Shown here one piece after another: positions 23,232-29,673 of a stretch of 32,712 nucleotides of DNA; positions within the stretch are counted from its first letter, which is position 1, and every line of letters begins with the position of its first letter. Both the position numbers and the translations under genes were made by a program. This DNA comes from Acidobacteriota bacterium (GTDB lineage: Bacteria > Acidobacteriota > Blastocatellia > Pyrinomonadales > Pyrinomonadaceae), in assembly GCA_003222945.1 (NCBI GenBank), contig QHXM01000058.1, forward strand, positions 1 through 32,712, given 5' to 3'. Under the pieces are notes generated by a model that did no database searches, was not told the origin of the DNA, and saw only the letters and a list, made by a program, of their open reading frames with translations.

Positions 23232-23270
23232 ACGGGCGCGCCCCTTTAATTTCTCAACTATCTTTCAGCG

Positions 23271-23909
23271 CTAAAAGTTCTTTTGCTCCCAGCTAAAGCC
23301 CGGAGATTTTGCCTTTAGATCGAGTATCTGATAATCCTTCACGGCATAACGGATTTCAACTCGCTTATTGGGAACGTAAGTTGTAACCGTGAAGATAAAG
23401 AGACCGCGTATATCGCTTGAGTTCAGCAAGACTGCGTAGGTGTGATTGGCCTCAACTTTGACGGCTTGTGCGAATCTTGAATAAGAAGGAAACGAGTGAA
23501 CGTTCTGTTTGTTGAAGACCAGATGCGCAGATAGCTCTTCGACTGACGCGTCCGTTCCCAAATCTGCGATCAGCCCCATGCTGTCTCCTGAAGTTGCCGC
23601 TACGAAATAGTCTTCGCTTCCACACGCGCCGTTAAAGAGCAGGTCCGGGCTGTTTCTCTTTTTCGAGTAGCTTGAGAGAAAGAGCGCAGTCTTCTCGTAG
23701 CCCTTCTTGAAATCATCTTTAGAGCGACAGCTATAACTTGGCGAGAGCGTCACGCTGTTGATGACGTGAAGTTTTGGCAGGCTGTAGGATTCAGCAGTCC
23801 TGTTAGGCGGCTCAATAGAACTGCCTTCCGGCGGAGTGTAATTCTGTTGAGCGACCGCAGCGCTGCTTGCCAGAAGAAGCATCAATGCGATGAAAATAGT
23901 TCTCTTCAT
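23271..23909 (-). CDS. Secreted hypothetical protein
   Basis: A 212-aa protein with a classical signal peptide (MKRTIFIALMLLLASSAAVA, cut after AQQ likely) and a beta-rich mature part. Two cysteines (in SYSCRSKDD and FNGACGSEDYF) could form a disulfide. GGAGG lies 6 bp before the ATG at 23909, so the start is secure. No enzyme motif is seen. The late part FIFTVTTYVPNKRVEIRYAV looks like beta-strands of a binding or adhesion-like fold. It may be periplasmic and paired with the 65-aa membrane protein downstream. Confidence 0.8.
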   Translation of the reverse strand: MKRTIFIALMLLLASSAAVAQQNYTPPEGSSIEPPNRTAESYSLPKLHVINSVTLSPSYSCRSKDDFKKGYEKTALFLSSYSKKRNSPDLLFNGACGSEDYFVAATSGDSMGLIADLGTDASVEELSAHLVFNKQNVHSFPSYSRFAQAVKVEANHTYAVLLNSSDIRGLFIFTVTTYVPNKRVEIRYAVKDYQILDLKAKSPGFSWEQKNF

Positions 23910-23933
23910 ACTCTGCCTCCGATCCTTAACTAC

Positions 23934-25040
23934 TTAATCTCCGGCTGATACTTCCTCCGCCTTGTTCGAGATGACTTCGCCATCGGGCAGGATAATTTTT
24001 TTGTGGTCCGGCGTGATGACTTCGCCTTCCATCGTCACTTCTTCGCCGGAAGGCATCGGCACAGGAAGGCTGTCAAGGAAACGTTCGGCGTCAATCGCTG
24101 CCATGCAGCCAGAGCCTGCGGCTGTGATCGCCTGACGATAGAAGTTGTCCTGAACATCGCCCGCCGCGAAGACTCCGGCAACGTTCGTAGCCATAGAGTG
24201 GCCTGCCGTTTTCAAGTAACCAACCTCGTCCATCTCCAATTGGCCTTTGAATAGCTCAGTGTTCGGCTTGTGGCCTATCGCTATGAAGACGCCTTCGCAT
24301 GGGAAGATTATTTCCTCCTGAGTCTTGTTCTTGTAAAGACGCACGCCCGTTACGCCGTCCTCCATCGTGCCTAAAATTTCTTTTACCTCTGTGTTCCAGA
24401 TGAATTCCAGCTTCTCGTTTGCGAACGCTTTGTCCTGCATTATCTTTGAAGCACGCAGCTTGTCGCGGCGGTGAACTAAGAAGACGTGGGCGGCGTAGCG
24501 CGTCAGGAACGTGGCCTCTTCGATTGCTGTGTCGCCTCCGCCGACTACTACGAGGCGTTTGTTGCGGAATGCTGGAAGCGGACCATCGCAGGTTGCGCAG
24601 GCCGAAACGCCGTTGCCGCCAAGCCCTGCGGGAACTTTCGCCTCGCCCGGAATGCCTAGCCACTTGGCGGACGCGCCCGATGCGATTATCAATGTCTCGG
24701 CCTCTATCAAATAGCCTTCGCGCGTATAGAGCTTGAAGGGTCGTTCGCTCAAATCAATTCTTTCGATCATTGCTTCCAGAATCTCTGTCCCGAACCTTAG
24801 GGCCTGCGCTCTGAACTCCTCCATCAACTCAGGACCTTGAATGCCTTTTGAAAAGCCCGGATAGTTCTCAACTTCGGTTGTAATCATCAACTGCCCGCCC
24901 GGTATCAGTTGATGTTCGGCGTCGTTTGCATCAACAAGCAAAGGGCGCAGGTTTGCGCGTGCGGTGTAGATGGCTGCGGTCAGCCCGGCAGGGCCAGAGC
25001 CTATGATTACGACTTCTCTATGAATCTTCTCTAGTGTCAT
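23934..25040 (-). CDS. trxB: Thioredoxin reductase
   Basis: Low-molecular-weight, NADPH-dependent FAD thioredoxin reductase. Visible: FAD motif VVIIGSGPAGLTAAIYTARA, redox-active C148-A-T-C151 followed by DG, NADPH motif VVVGGGDTAIEEATFLT with HRRDKLRAS, and the second FAD motif GVFAAGDVQDNFYRQAITAA. Length is 368 aa against about 310-330 for typical enzymes. The extra 40 or so residues are an acidic C-terminal tail after RFLDSLPV (GEEVTMEGEVITPDHKKIIL and on). The tail reads like a small beta-hairpin and may be a lineage extension. AAGGAG lies about 14 bp upstream of ATG 25040, a rather long spacing. It is divergent from the hydroxyacyl-CoA dehydrogenase gene. Confidence 0.95.
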   Translation of the reverse strand: MTLEKIHREVVIIGSGPAGLTAAIYTARANLRPLLVDANDAEHQLIPGGQLMITTEVENYPGFSKGIQGPELMEEFRAQALRFGTEILEAMIERIDLSERPFKLYTREGYLIEAETLIIASGASAKWLGIPGEAKVPAGLGGNGVSACATCDGPLPAFRNKRLVVVGGGDTAIEEATFLTRYAAHVFLVHRRDKLRASKIMQDKAFANEKLEFIWNTEVKEILGTMEDGVTGVRLYKNKTQEEIIFPCEGVFIAIGHKPNTELFKGQLEMDEVGYLKTAGHSMATNVAGVFAAGDVQDNFYRQAITAAGSGCMAAIDAERFLDSLPVPMPSGEEVTMEGEVITPDHKKIILPDGEVISNKAEEVSAGD

Positions 25041-25264
25041 ATGTAATGATTGGTCTCCTTCGGAAGCTTCAAGAGCGAGCGTGCAAATTTAGCGTCCGCC
25101 CGCCTTAGAAGAGTTGTAGCCTTTTCAGTTGCGCATGTAGTATAACAGACAGGCTTGAGTAGTCGAATACCTAAAAGAGCAGGGCGAGAACTCGTGCGGT
25201 CAAGCCACCAACCTTTTCCGACCGGACACGTGGAATCGCCGGGTCAAGCATTCAGAAAAGCACC

Positions 25265-26158
25265 TTGAGCACTGACGAGAGCAACCCTACACGCGCGCCG
25301 CAGACGATTTGTGTAATCGCCGTCTTAGGCTGTGGCACTATGGGGCATGGCATAGCGCAGACGGCGGCAGCCGCTGGCTTCCGCGTCGTCATGCGCGACT
25401 TTGAAAAAGAGGCTCTTGCGCGCGCAGTTCAAGCAATCGAACGCAATCTGGAGAAAGGCATCAAGCTCGGAAAATTGACGGAAGACGACTACGATATGAC
25501 GCTTCAGCGATTGCGCGGCACAGTTCATTTGAGCGAGACAGCCGAAGCGGATTTATTCATTGAAGCCGTGCCCGAAATTCTTGAGATCAAGCAGAAAACT
25601 TTGCGCGAAGTTGAAACGCTTGCGCACAAACCTTTCATCTTCGCCTCGAACACTTCGTCGCTTTCAATAACGGAGATAGCGCGAGCCTCGCGTCATCCTG
25701 AGCGAGTGGTCGGAATGCACTTCTTCAATCCCGTTCACATCATGCGGCTTCTGGAAATCGTCAAAGGTCAGGACACGAGCGCTGAAACTGTTGATGCCGT
25801 GCGCTCGGTCGGACTCAGGATGAAAAAAGAGCCTATCATAGTTAAAGACGTGCCAGGCTTCGCATCAAGTCGTCTGGGAGTTGCGCTCGGCCTCGAAGCC
25901 ATGCGAATGCTTGAGCAGGGTGTTGCGAGCGCGCGTGATATAGATACTGCGATGGAATTGGGTTATAACCATCCAATGGGGCCGCTTCGCCTTACAGACC
26001 TTGTGGGGCTGGACGTTCGACTTAAAATCGCAGAATATCTGCATACTACGCTCCGTTCCGAGACCTTCTGCCCGCCCGAAATCCTGCGGCGCATGGTCGC
26101 AGAAGGCAAGCTCGGCAAGAAGACCGGCGAAGGGTTTTATAAATGGGAAGAACAGTAG
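25265..26158 (+). CDS. 3-hydroxyacyl-CoA (3-hydroxybutyryl-CoA) dehydrogenase
   Basis: NAD-dependent oxidation of L-3-hydroxyacyl-CoA to 3-ketoacyl-CoA (297 aa; stand-alone HBD/PaaH size). Motifs: Rossmann LGCGTMGHGIAQTAAAAGF (residues 21-39), SNTSSLSITEIA, the catalytic block GMHFFNPVHIMRLLEIV and the C-domain DVPGFASSRLGVALGLEAM with NHPMGPLRLTDLVGLD. Start is TTG at 25265 with no clear ribosome site; no other usable start precedes the Rossmann motif. The stop TAG (26156-26158) and the last Gln (CAG) are the first bases of a CAGTAGG repeat. An enoyl-CoA hydratase lies downstream on the same strand, the preceding step in beta-oxidation. Confidence 0.93.
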   Translation: MSTDESNPTRAPQTICVIAVLGCGTMGHGIAQTAAAAGFRVVMRDFEKEALARAVQAIERNLEKGIKLGKLTEDDYDMTLQRLRGTVHLSETAEADLFIEAVPEILEIKQKTLREVETLAHKPFIFASNTSSLSITEIARASRHPERVVGMHFFNPVHIMRLLEIVKGQDTSAETVDAVRSVGLRMKKEPIIVKDVPGFASSRLGVALGLEAMRMLEQGVASARDIDTAMELGYNHPMGPLRLTDLVGLDVRLKIAEYLHTTLRSETFCPPEILRRMVAEGKLGKKTGEGFYKWEEQ

Positions 26159-26254
26159 GCAGTAGGCAGTTGGCAGTTGGCAGTAAAAGAGCGCACAGGG
26201 CAGCGTTCAGCCTTCTGCTTTTCACTGCCTACTGCCTACTGCCTACTGCCAACT
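26153..26254. repeat. Hairpin repeat, CAGTAGG heptamer type
   Basis: Left arm: five 7-nt units from 26153 (CAGTAGGCAGTAGGCAGTTG...). Right arm: inverted units ACTGCCT at 26224-26254. The inner part carries TGCTTTTCA (26216-26224). The first six bases, CAG TAG, are the terminal codon and stop of the upstream dehydrogenase gene. The element ends just before the PilZ start, and its translation produces a spurious N-terminal extension rich in Leu, Pro, Thr, Tyr and Cys. Confidence 0.9.
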
Positions 26255-26257
26255 AAA

Positions 26258-26650
26258 ATGAGTACGCCTCCCTATCCAGATGAGAAACGGTTCGCGCTGC
26301 GCATGGCGCTGCGACTGCCGATTGTTGTGTCGGGGAGAGCAGAAGACGGGGCCGCATGGAGCGAGCCTACGGAAACGGACGACATCTCAACGAGCGGCGC
26401 GCTCTTTCACCTGAACCAGAGAGTGAACAGGGGCGAGCGCCTTTATCTTCGCGCGCACAGGCCCGATGGTGCGCCCATCGAAGTCACCGCGATGGTCGTT
26501 CGCGTCGCGCCCGCCATCTACGGCACTGCGCGCGTGGGCGTCTCCATAAGCGAGCCTGTTGAGAATTGGCTGCGCCTCTTCGTCTCATGGGTCGCAGACG
26601 AGCAGCCCACGCAGACCGAAACAGAGAACGATTCTTCCGCGAAGGAATGA
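26258..26650 (+). CDS. PilZ domain protein (cyclic-di-GMP receptor candidate)
   Basis: Single-domain PilZ protein of 130 aa. The two c-di-GMP contact motifs are intact: RxxxR as RFALR near residue 11 and D/NxSxxG as DISTSG near residue 43. The strand GERLYLRAHRPDG and VVRVAPAIYGTARVGVSI complete the barrel. The start at 26258 is chosen because the in-frame extension to 26177 is encoded by the hairpin repeat and is not protein-like. The chosen ATG has no good ribosome site, so it may be translated at low level. Target process is unknown; no flagellar or pilus gene is nearby. Confidence 0.85.
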   Translation: MSTPPYPDEKRFALRMALRLPIVVSGRAEDGAAWSEPTETDDISTSGALFHLNQRVNRGERLYLRAHRPDGAPIEVTAMVVRVAPAIYGTARVGVSISEPVENWLRLFVSWVADEQPTQTETENDSSAKE

Positions 26651-26669
26651 AACGCGAGTTTTAATCTCA

Positions 26670-26686
26670 GATTTCAAATCTGAAAT
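26670..26686. repeat. 17-nt short repeat, inverted copy of 4231-4247
   Basis: GATTTCAAATCTGAAAT, followed by TTCAAATCCCAAAATTC, in the gap between the PilZ and enoyl-CoA hydratase genes. It is the exact reverse complement of the copy near egtB. Confidence 0.6.
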
Positions 26687-26726
26687 TTCAAATCCCAAAA
26701 TTCAAAGCGCCGGAGCAATAGTCACG

Positions 26727-27533
26727 ATGTCGCAATCCCTTGAGTCTTCATCGCAATCTTACGAGACGCTTTTAGTTGAGCGGCGCGAGCGCGTCTGCAT
26801 AATCACAATCAATCGTCCTGAGAAGCGAAACGCACTCAACATAAAGACGCGCGAGGAAGGCGCGCGTGTTCTGGATGAACTGCGCGACGAGGAAGGCGTC
26901 GGCGTCGTAGTCTTCACGGGCACAGGCGACAAAGCTTTCATAGCGGGCGCTGACATAGCCGAGTTCGCAGGACGCACTGCGCTTACCCAACGCGATGTGA
27001 TGACGGCTCGCTCGCTCTTTAACGCTATAGACACTTTTCCGAAACCTGTCATTGCCATGATTAACGGCTACTGCTTGGGCGGCGGCTGCGAACTCGCGCT
27101 CGCCTGCGACCTTCGCATTGCAAGCGAGACGGCATCTTTCGGCCAGCCCGAAATAAATCTTGGCATCATTCCCGGCGGCGGCGGAACACAACGCCTGACC
27201 CGTCTAGTGGGCGAAGGCAAAGCTATGGAGATGATCTTGACGGGCGAGATAATCAACGCGCACACGGCCTACAACATAGGACTTGTCAACATGGTCGTCC
27301 CTGCGGCAGACCTTGAAGCCAGGACTATGGAGATAGCGAACCGCATAGCTGAAAAGAGTCCGGTCGCGCTACGCATGGCGAAGGAAGCCGTCAAGCTCGC
27401 CTCGCGCTCTAACCTGGACGAAGGCTTGCGCCGCGAAGTTGATCTCTTCGCTCTTTGCTTCTCATCAGAAGATAAGGACGAAGGCGTAAAGGCATTCCTG
27501 GAAAAGCGCAAACCTGTATTCAAAGGTAAATAG
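26727..27533 (+). CDS. Enoyl-CoA hydratase/isomerase (crotonase) family protein
   Basis: Crotonase-fold enzyme (268 aa), predicted to hydrate trans-2-enoyl-CoA to 3-hydroxyacyl-CoA. Motifs: N-terminal VCIITINRPEKRNALN, oxyanion-hole strand FIAGADIAEF, GYCLGGGCELALACDLRIAS with the first catalytic Glu region, and FGQPEINLGIIPGGGGTQRL with the second Glu. The start ATG 26727 has GGAG at 26712-26715. Upstream in-frame sequence is repeat DNA and is excluded. Together with the dehydrogenase two genes upstream it forms two consecutive beta-oxidation/butanoate steps. Thiolase and acyl-CoA dehydrogenase are not in the window. Confidence 0.93.
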   Translation: MSQSLESSSQSYETLLVERRERVCIITINRPEKRNALNIKTREEGARVLDELRDEEGVGVVVFTGTGDKAFIAGADIAEFAGRTALTQRDVMTARSLFNAIDTFPKPVIAMINGYCLGGGCELALACDLRIASETASFGQPEINLGIIPGGGGTQRLTRLVGEGKAMEMILTGEIINAHTAYNIGLVNMVVPAADLEARTMEIANRIAEKSPVALRMAKEAVKLASRSNLDEGLRREVDLFALCFSSEDKDEGVKAFLEKRKPVFKGK

Positions 27534-27544
27534 AAAGAGGTTTC

Positions 27545-27769
27545 TTGCTAAGAATCATAATGCTCATCGTTGGTCTGGGCATAGCCGCGTGGGGCGGCGT
27601 GATAGCCTACCGCGCTCTCTTCGTAGAGCCGAGCGCGAGTGCTGTAATCAACGAGGGCACGGGCGCTATGCATCAACTTCCAAACATGCTTCGCGTCGCA
27701 AGCGGCCTAATCATGCTCGCTTGCGGAGTGTGCGCGGCCTTCTTCGCAGCACGTCGCAGACCCATGTGA
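27545..27769 (+). CDS. Small two-helix membrane protein
   Basis: A 74-aa protein with helices MLIVGLGIAAWGGVIAYRAL and MLRVASGLIMLACGVCAAFF and an Arg-rich C-terminus (ARRRPM). It starts at TTG 27545, 11 bp after the hydratase stop, with AAAGAGG at 27534-27540; the nearer ATG at 27560 is too far from this site. Likely co-transcribed with the hydratase. Function unknown. Confidence 0.65.
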   Translation: MLRIIMLIVGLGIAAWGGVIAYRALFVEPSASAVINEGTGAMHQLPNMLRVASGLIMLACGVCAAFFAARRRPM

Positions 27770-27776
27770 AGCGTGC

Positions 27777-27805
27777 TTGACGGACTTTCATTTACTACGT
27801 TACCC
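27777..27805 (+). promoter_or_regulatory. Candidate tRNA promoter
   Basis: TTGACG (27777-27782) is a good -35 match. A weak -10 (TTACCC, 27800-27805) follows at 17 bp, about 40 bp before the tRNA. Only the -35 half is convincing. Confidence 0.3.
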
Positions 27806-27845
27806 TTTTTCATCCGTCGTACCCGAGCGATGTGATTTTCAATCT

Positions 27846-27918
27846 GGGGCCGTAGCTCAGCTGGGAGAGCGCATGACTGGCAGTCATGAGGTCAGGGGTT
27901 CGATCCCCCTCGGCTCCA
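27846..27918 (+). tRNA. tRNA-Ala (anticodon GGC)
   Basis: A 73-nt cloverleaf. Acceptor GGGGCCG pairs with CGGCTCC (one G-T), D-arm GCTC/GAGC, anticodon stem CATGA/TCATG around loop CTGGCAG (anticodon GGC), T-arm AGGGG/CCCCT with loop TTCGATC, discriminator A. The CCA end is not encoded. A terminator follows 16 bp later. Confidence 0.97.
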
Positions 27919-27934
27919 TAAATATTCAGAGAGA

Positions 27935-27974
27935 TTAAAGGGCGGCTGTTAGTAGCCGCCCTTTAATTTTGTTT
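27935..27974 (+). terminator. Rho-independent terminator after tRNA-Ala
   Basis: A perfect 13-bp stem TTAAAGGGCGGCT / AGCCGCCCTTTAA around a 6-nt loop, followed by TTTTGTTT. Confidence 0.93.
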
Positions 27975-28049
27975 GAGAAATGCAGGCCAGCTAAGTTAGG
28001 ACGGGTGGCGCGATCTTCTTTATAAGAAGTATCCTTTCATTGAGGGCGA

Positions 28050-28313
28050 ATGGGTCGCGTGAACGATAAGCAGAAGTTTATTAGAGCATCTGAGATAGGC
28101 GAGTACGTTTTCTGTGCCCGCGCATGGTGGCTGCGGATAGAAGGGCATGAGCCTACATCTGGTCACGATGCGCGTGAGGCTGGAGAGCGTTGGCATCTGA
28201 AGCACGGGCGCACTGTGGCAAGTGTCAGAAGACTGCGCAGGCTCGCAGCATACTCCGCCTTTCTTGCAGTCGTGCTCGGAGTCTTGCTTCTGCTTCTATG
28301 GTGGTACGGATGA
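28050..28313 (+). CDS. N-terminal part of a membrane-anchored Cas4-like nuclease (split gene, part 1)
   Basis: An 87-aa protein. RASEIGEYVFCARAWWLR (residues 12-29) is the N-terminal signature of Cas4/DUF83-type nucleases, whose single cysteine (C22 here) is one of four iron-sulfur cluster ligands. The C-terminus is a membrane helix, AYSAFLAVVLGVLLLLLWWY. The stop TGA overlaps the ATG of the next gene (ATGA, 28310-28313), indicating translational coupling, or a one-base frameshift of an originally single gene. ATG 28050 has GAGGG just 3-4 bp upstream; GTG 28059 is an alternative start. It lacks the catalytic PD-(D/E)xK residues, which are in the following gene. No CRISPR array or cas1/cas2 is nearby. 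Confidence 0.75.
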   Translation: MGRVNDKQKFIRASEIGEYVFCARAWWLRIEGHEPTSGHDAREAGERWHLKHGRTVASVRRLRRLAAYSAFLAVVLGVLLLLLWWYG

Positions 28314-28876
28314 TCTATATCTTCGTTGCCATAGTCATTCTTCTTCTCATCGCGCTTTTATCAATCCTGGCCGGGCGCAAGGCTGCGAGTCGTTCGGGTC
28401 TTCCCAGAGGACAACTCATCTACAGCGACACGGGCTATCCGACGGGGCGCGTGGCTTCCGTAATTACCAACGAGCAGGGAGTCAAACAGGAGAGGCCGCT
28501 TGTGTCTAAGCGCTACGGCTTGACTGGAAGGCCGGACTATCTGGTGCGAACACGCGATGGGATTATTCCCGTCGAAGCCAAGTCAACGAAGTGTCCGGCT
28601 GATGGACGAGCCTACGCGTCACACATCATGCAGCTTGCAGCCTACTGCCTGCTCGTCGAAGATGTTCTGAGCACTCACGTGCCTTATGGAATCATCAGGT
28701 ATGCGGATGAAGAGGTAGCCGTTGACTACTCAATCGAGTTGAGAGACGAACTGATCGCCCTTCTTGAAGAGATGAAGGATGCGCGCATGGCCGACAACGT
28801 TCATCGCAGCCACAATGATGCGCGTCGTTGTTCTGGTTGCAGTATGCGAGAGATTTGTGAAGAGGCTTTGGCGTGA
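28310..28876 (+). CDS. C-terminal part of a membrane-anchored Cas4-like nuclease (PD-(D/E)xK; split gene, part 2)
   Basis: A 188-aa protein. It begins with a membrane helix (MIYIFVAIVILLLIALLSIL), then the nuclease core: GRPDYLV with Asp76 and VEAKS with Glu89 and Lys91, the PD-(D/E)xK triad, then the helix HIMQLAAYCLL with the QxxxY motif. The end has C-x2-C-x5-C (RRCSGCSMREIC), the three C-terminal Cas4 cluster cysteines. With C22 of the preceding product, the full four-cysteine set is present across two polypeptides. The ATG overlaps the previous stop by 4 bp. Likely a membrane-associated DNA exonuclease, possibly a heterodimer through the two helices. Biological role unknown; membrane Cas4-like proteins outside CRISPR loci occur in several phyla. 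Confidence 0.82.
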   Translation: MIYIFVAIVILLLIALLSILAGRKAASRSGLPRGQLIYSDTGYPTGRVASVITNEQGVKQERPLVSKRYGLTGRPDYLVRTRDGIIPVEAKSTKCPADGRAYASHIMQLAAYCLLVEDVLSTHVPYGIIRYADEEVAVDYSIELRDELIALLEEMKDARMADNVHRSHNDARRCSGCSMREICEEALA

Positions 28877-28940
28877 GATAATTTGAAGGGCGGAAGAAAC
28901 GCGCCTTCGCATCATATAAATCTTTAAGGCAGCACCAGAA

Positions 28941-29432
28941 TTGATTACGCAAAGCGAGAAGGTCACTTTATCAAACACACAAACATTGCGGCGTCGCCTG
29001 TGGCGCTATCTGCCGCTTCTTCTCTGGATGGCCTTTATCTTCTTCGCTTCGACCGGAGCATTTTCGGCTGCCAACACCTCGCTGATAGTCGGCCCCATTT
29101 TGCGTTGGCTCTTCCCAAACATCAGCGAAGAGCAGTTAGCCTTCGCGCACTTCATAACGCGAAAACTCGCGCACTTTACAGAGTACGCTATCCTGGGCTG
29201 GCTCGCGGCGCGTGCCTTCATCACCTCTTCAAAACAGCGACTCAGCAGCCTTTGGTTCTGGTTTGCGCTCGCGCTCGTCAGTCTGTACGCGCTCTCGGAC
29301 GAATATCACCAAAGCTTCGTGCCGTCGCGCACTGCCTCAATCTACGACAGCTTCATGGATATGTCGGGCGGACTGACCGCGCTCCTGTTATATGCACTCT
29401 GGCAAAGACGAAGGAGAGCAGGGAGGAAATAA
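28941..29432 (+). CDS. VanZ-like family membrane protein
   Basis: A 163-aa polytopic protein. Four hydrophobic segments surround the VanZ hallmarks RKLAHFTEYAILGWLAARA and ALSDEYHQSFVPSRTASIYD followed by SFMDMSGG. Members named after the teicoplanin-resistance gene are widespread with undefined housekeeping roles; resistance should not be assumed. TTG at 28941 is used, with AAGG at 28926-28929. The last codons (RRAGRK) and TAA lie inside the left arm of a hairpin repeat, so the C-terminus is repeat-derived. Confidence 0.88.
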   Translation: MITQSEKVTLSNTQTLRRRLWRYLPLLLWMAFIFFASTGAFSAANTSLIVGPILRWLFPNISEEQLAFAHFITRKLAHFTEYAILGWLAARAFITSSKQRLSSLWFWFALALVSLYALSDEYHQSFVPSRTASIYDSFMDMSGGLTALLLYALWQRRRRAGRK

Positions 29433-29539
29433 GGGATGAGGGATGAATAAAAAGAAAGACGAAAGATGTCTGTCTTTACTTCATCCCTCCGCCCTCATCC
29501 CTTCGTTCCTCCCTGCTCTCTTATCCTCCTTGCTTTTCA
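29414..29539. repeat. Hairpin repeat, GGGATGA heptamer type, overlapping the VanZ 3' end
   Basis: A perfect 15-bp inverted repeat: 29414-29428 (GAGAGCAGGGAGGAA) with 29506-29520. Inner AGGGATGAGG and CCCTCATCCCT units and TGCTTTTCA at 29531-29539 match the element at 19360-19462. Related sequence on both: GGGATGAAGTAAA and TGAAAAGCAAGGA on the minus strand. Confidence 0.88.
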
Positions 29540-29673
29540 GCCACGCTTTTGTGCAATATTCTCCGGCAAACCAGGCGGGCTTGAACTCGTCGGCGCTCTT
29601 GAACGTATAATAACCTTGCGGCTGCCTCAGCTTAATCCAACGAGAGCGCCGCGAAAAGGAGATTGAAACTTTT

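Noticed and set aside
26177-26257. N-terminal extension of the PilZ protein containing a Leu-Pro-Thr-Tyr-Cys-rich stretch
   Set aside because: It is the translation of the CAGTAGG hairpin repeat, not conserved protein; the domain begins after ATG 26258.
26559-26726. N-terminal extension of the enoyl-CoA hydratase frame
   Set aside because: It overlaps the PilZ gene and the 17-nt repeat in another frame; ATG 26727 has a ribosome site and fits the family length.
28050-28876. CRISPR adaptation module because of the Cas4-like proteins
   Set aside because: No array of direct repeats with spacers and no cas1, cas2 or effector gene is present; membrane Cas4-like proteins exist outside CRISPR loci.
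28941-29432. Glycopeptide resistance gene vanZ
   Set aside because: Only the broad VanZ-like family is supported; no other van gene is present and most members are unrelated to resistance.
1512-29539. CRISPR-like arrays from the regular 7-nt repeats
   Set aside because: Units are adjacent heptamers without spacers, arranged as inverted arms.
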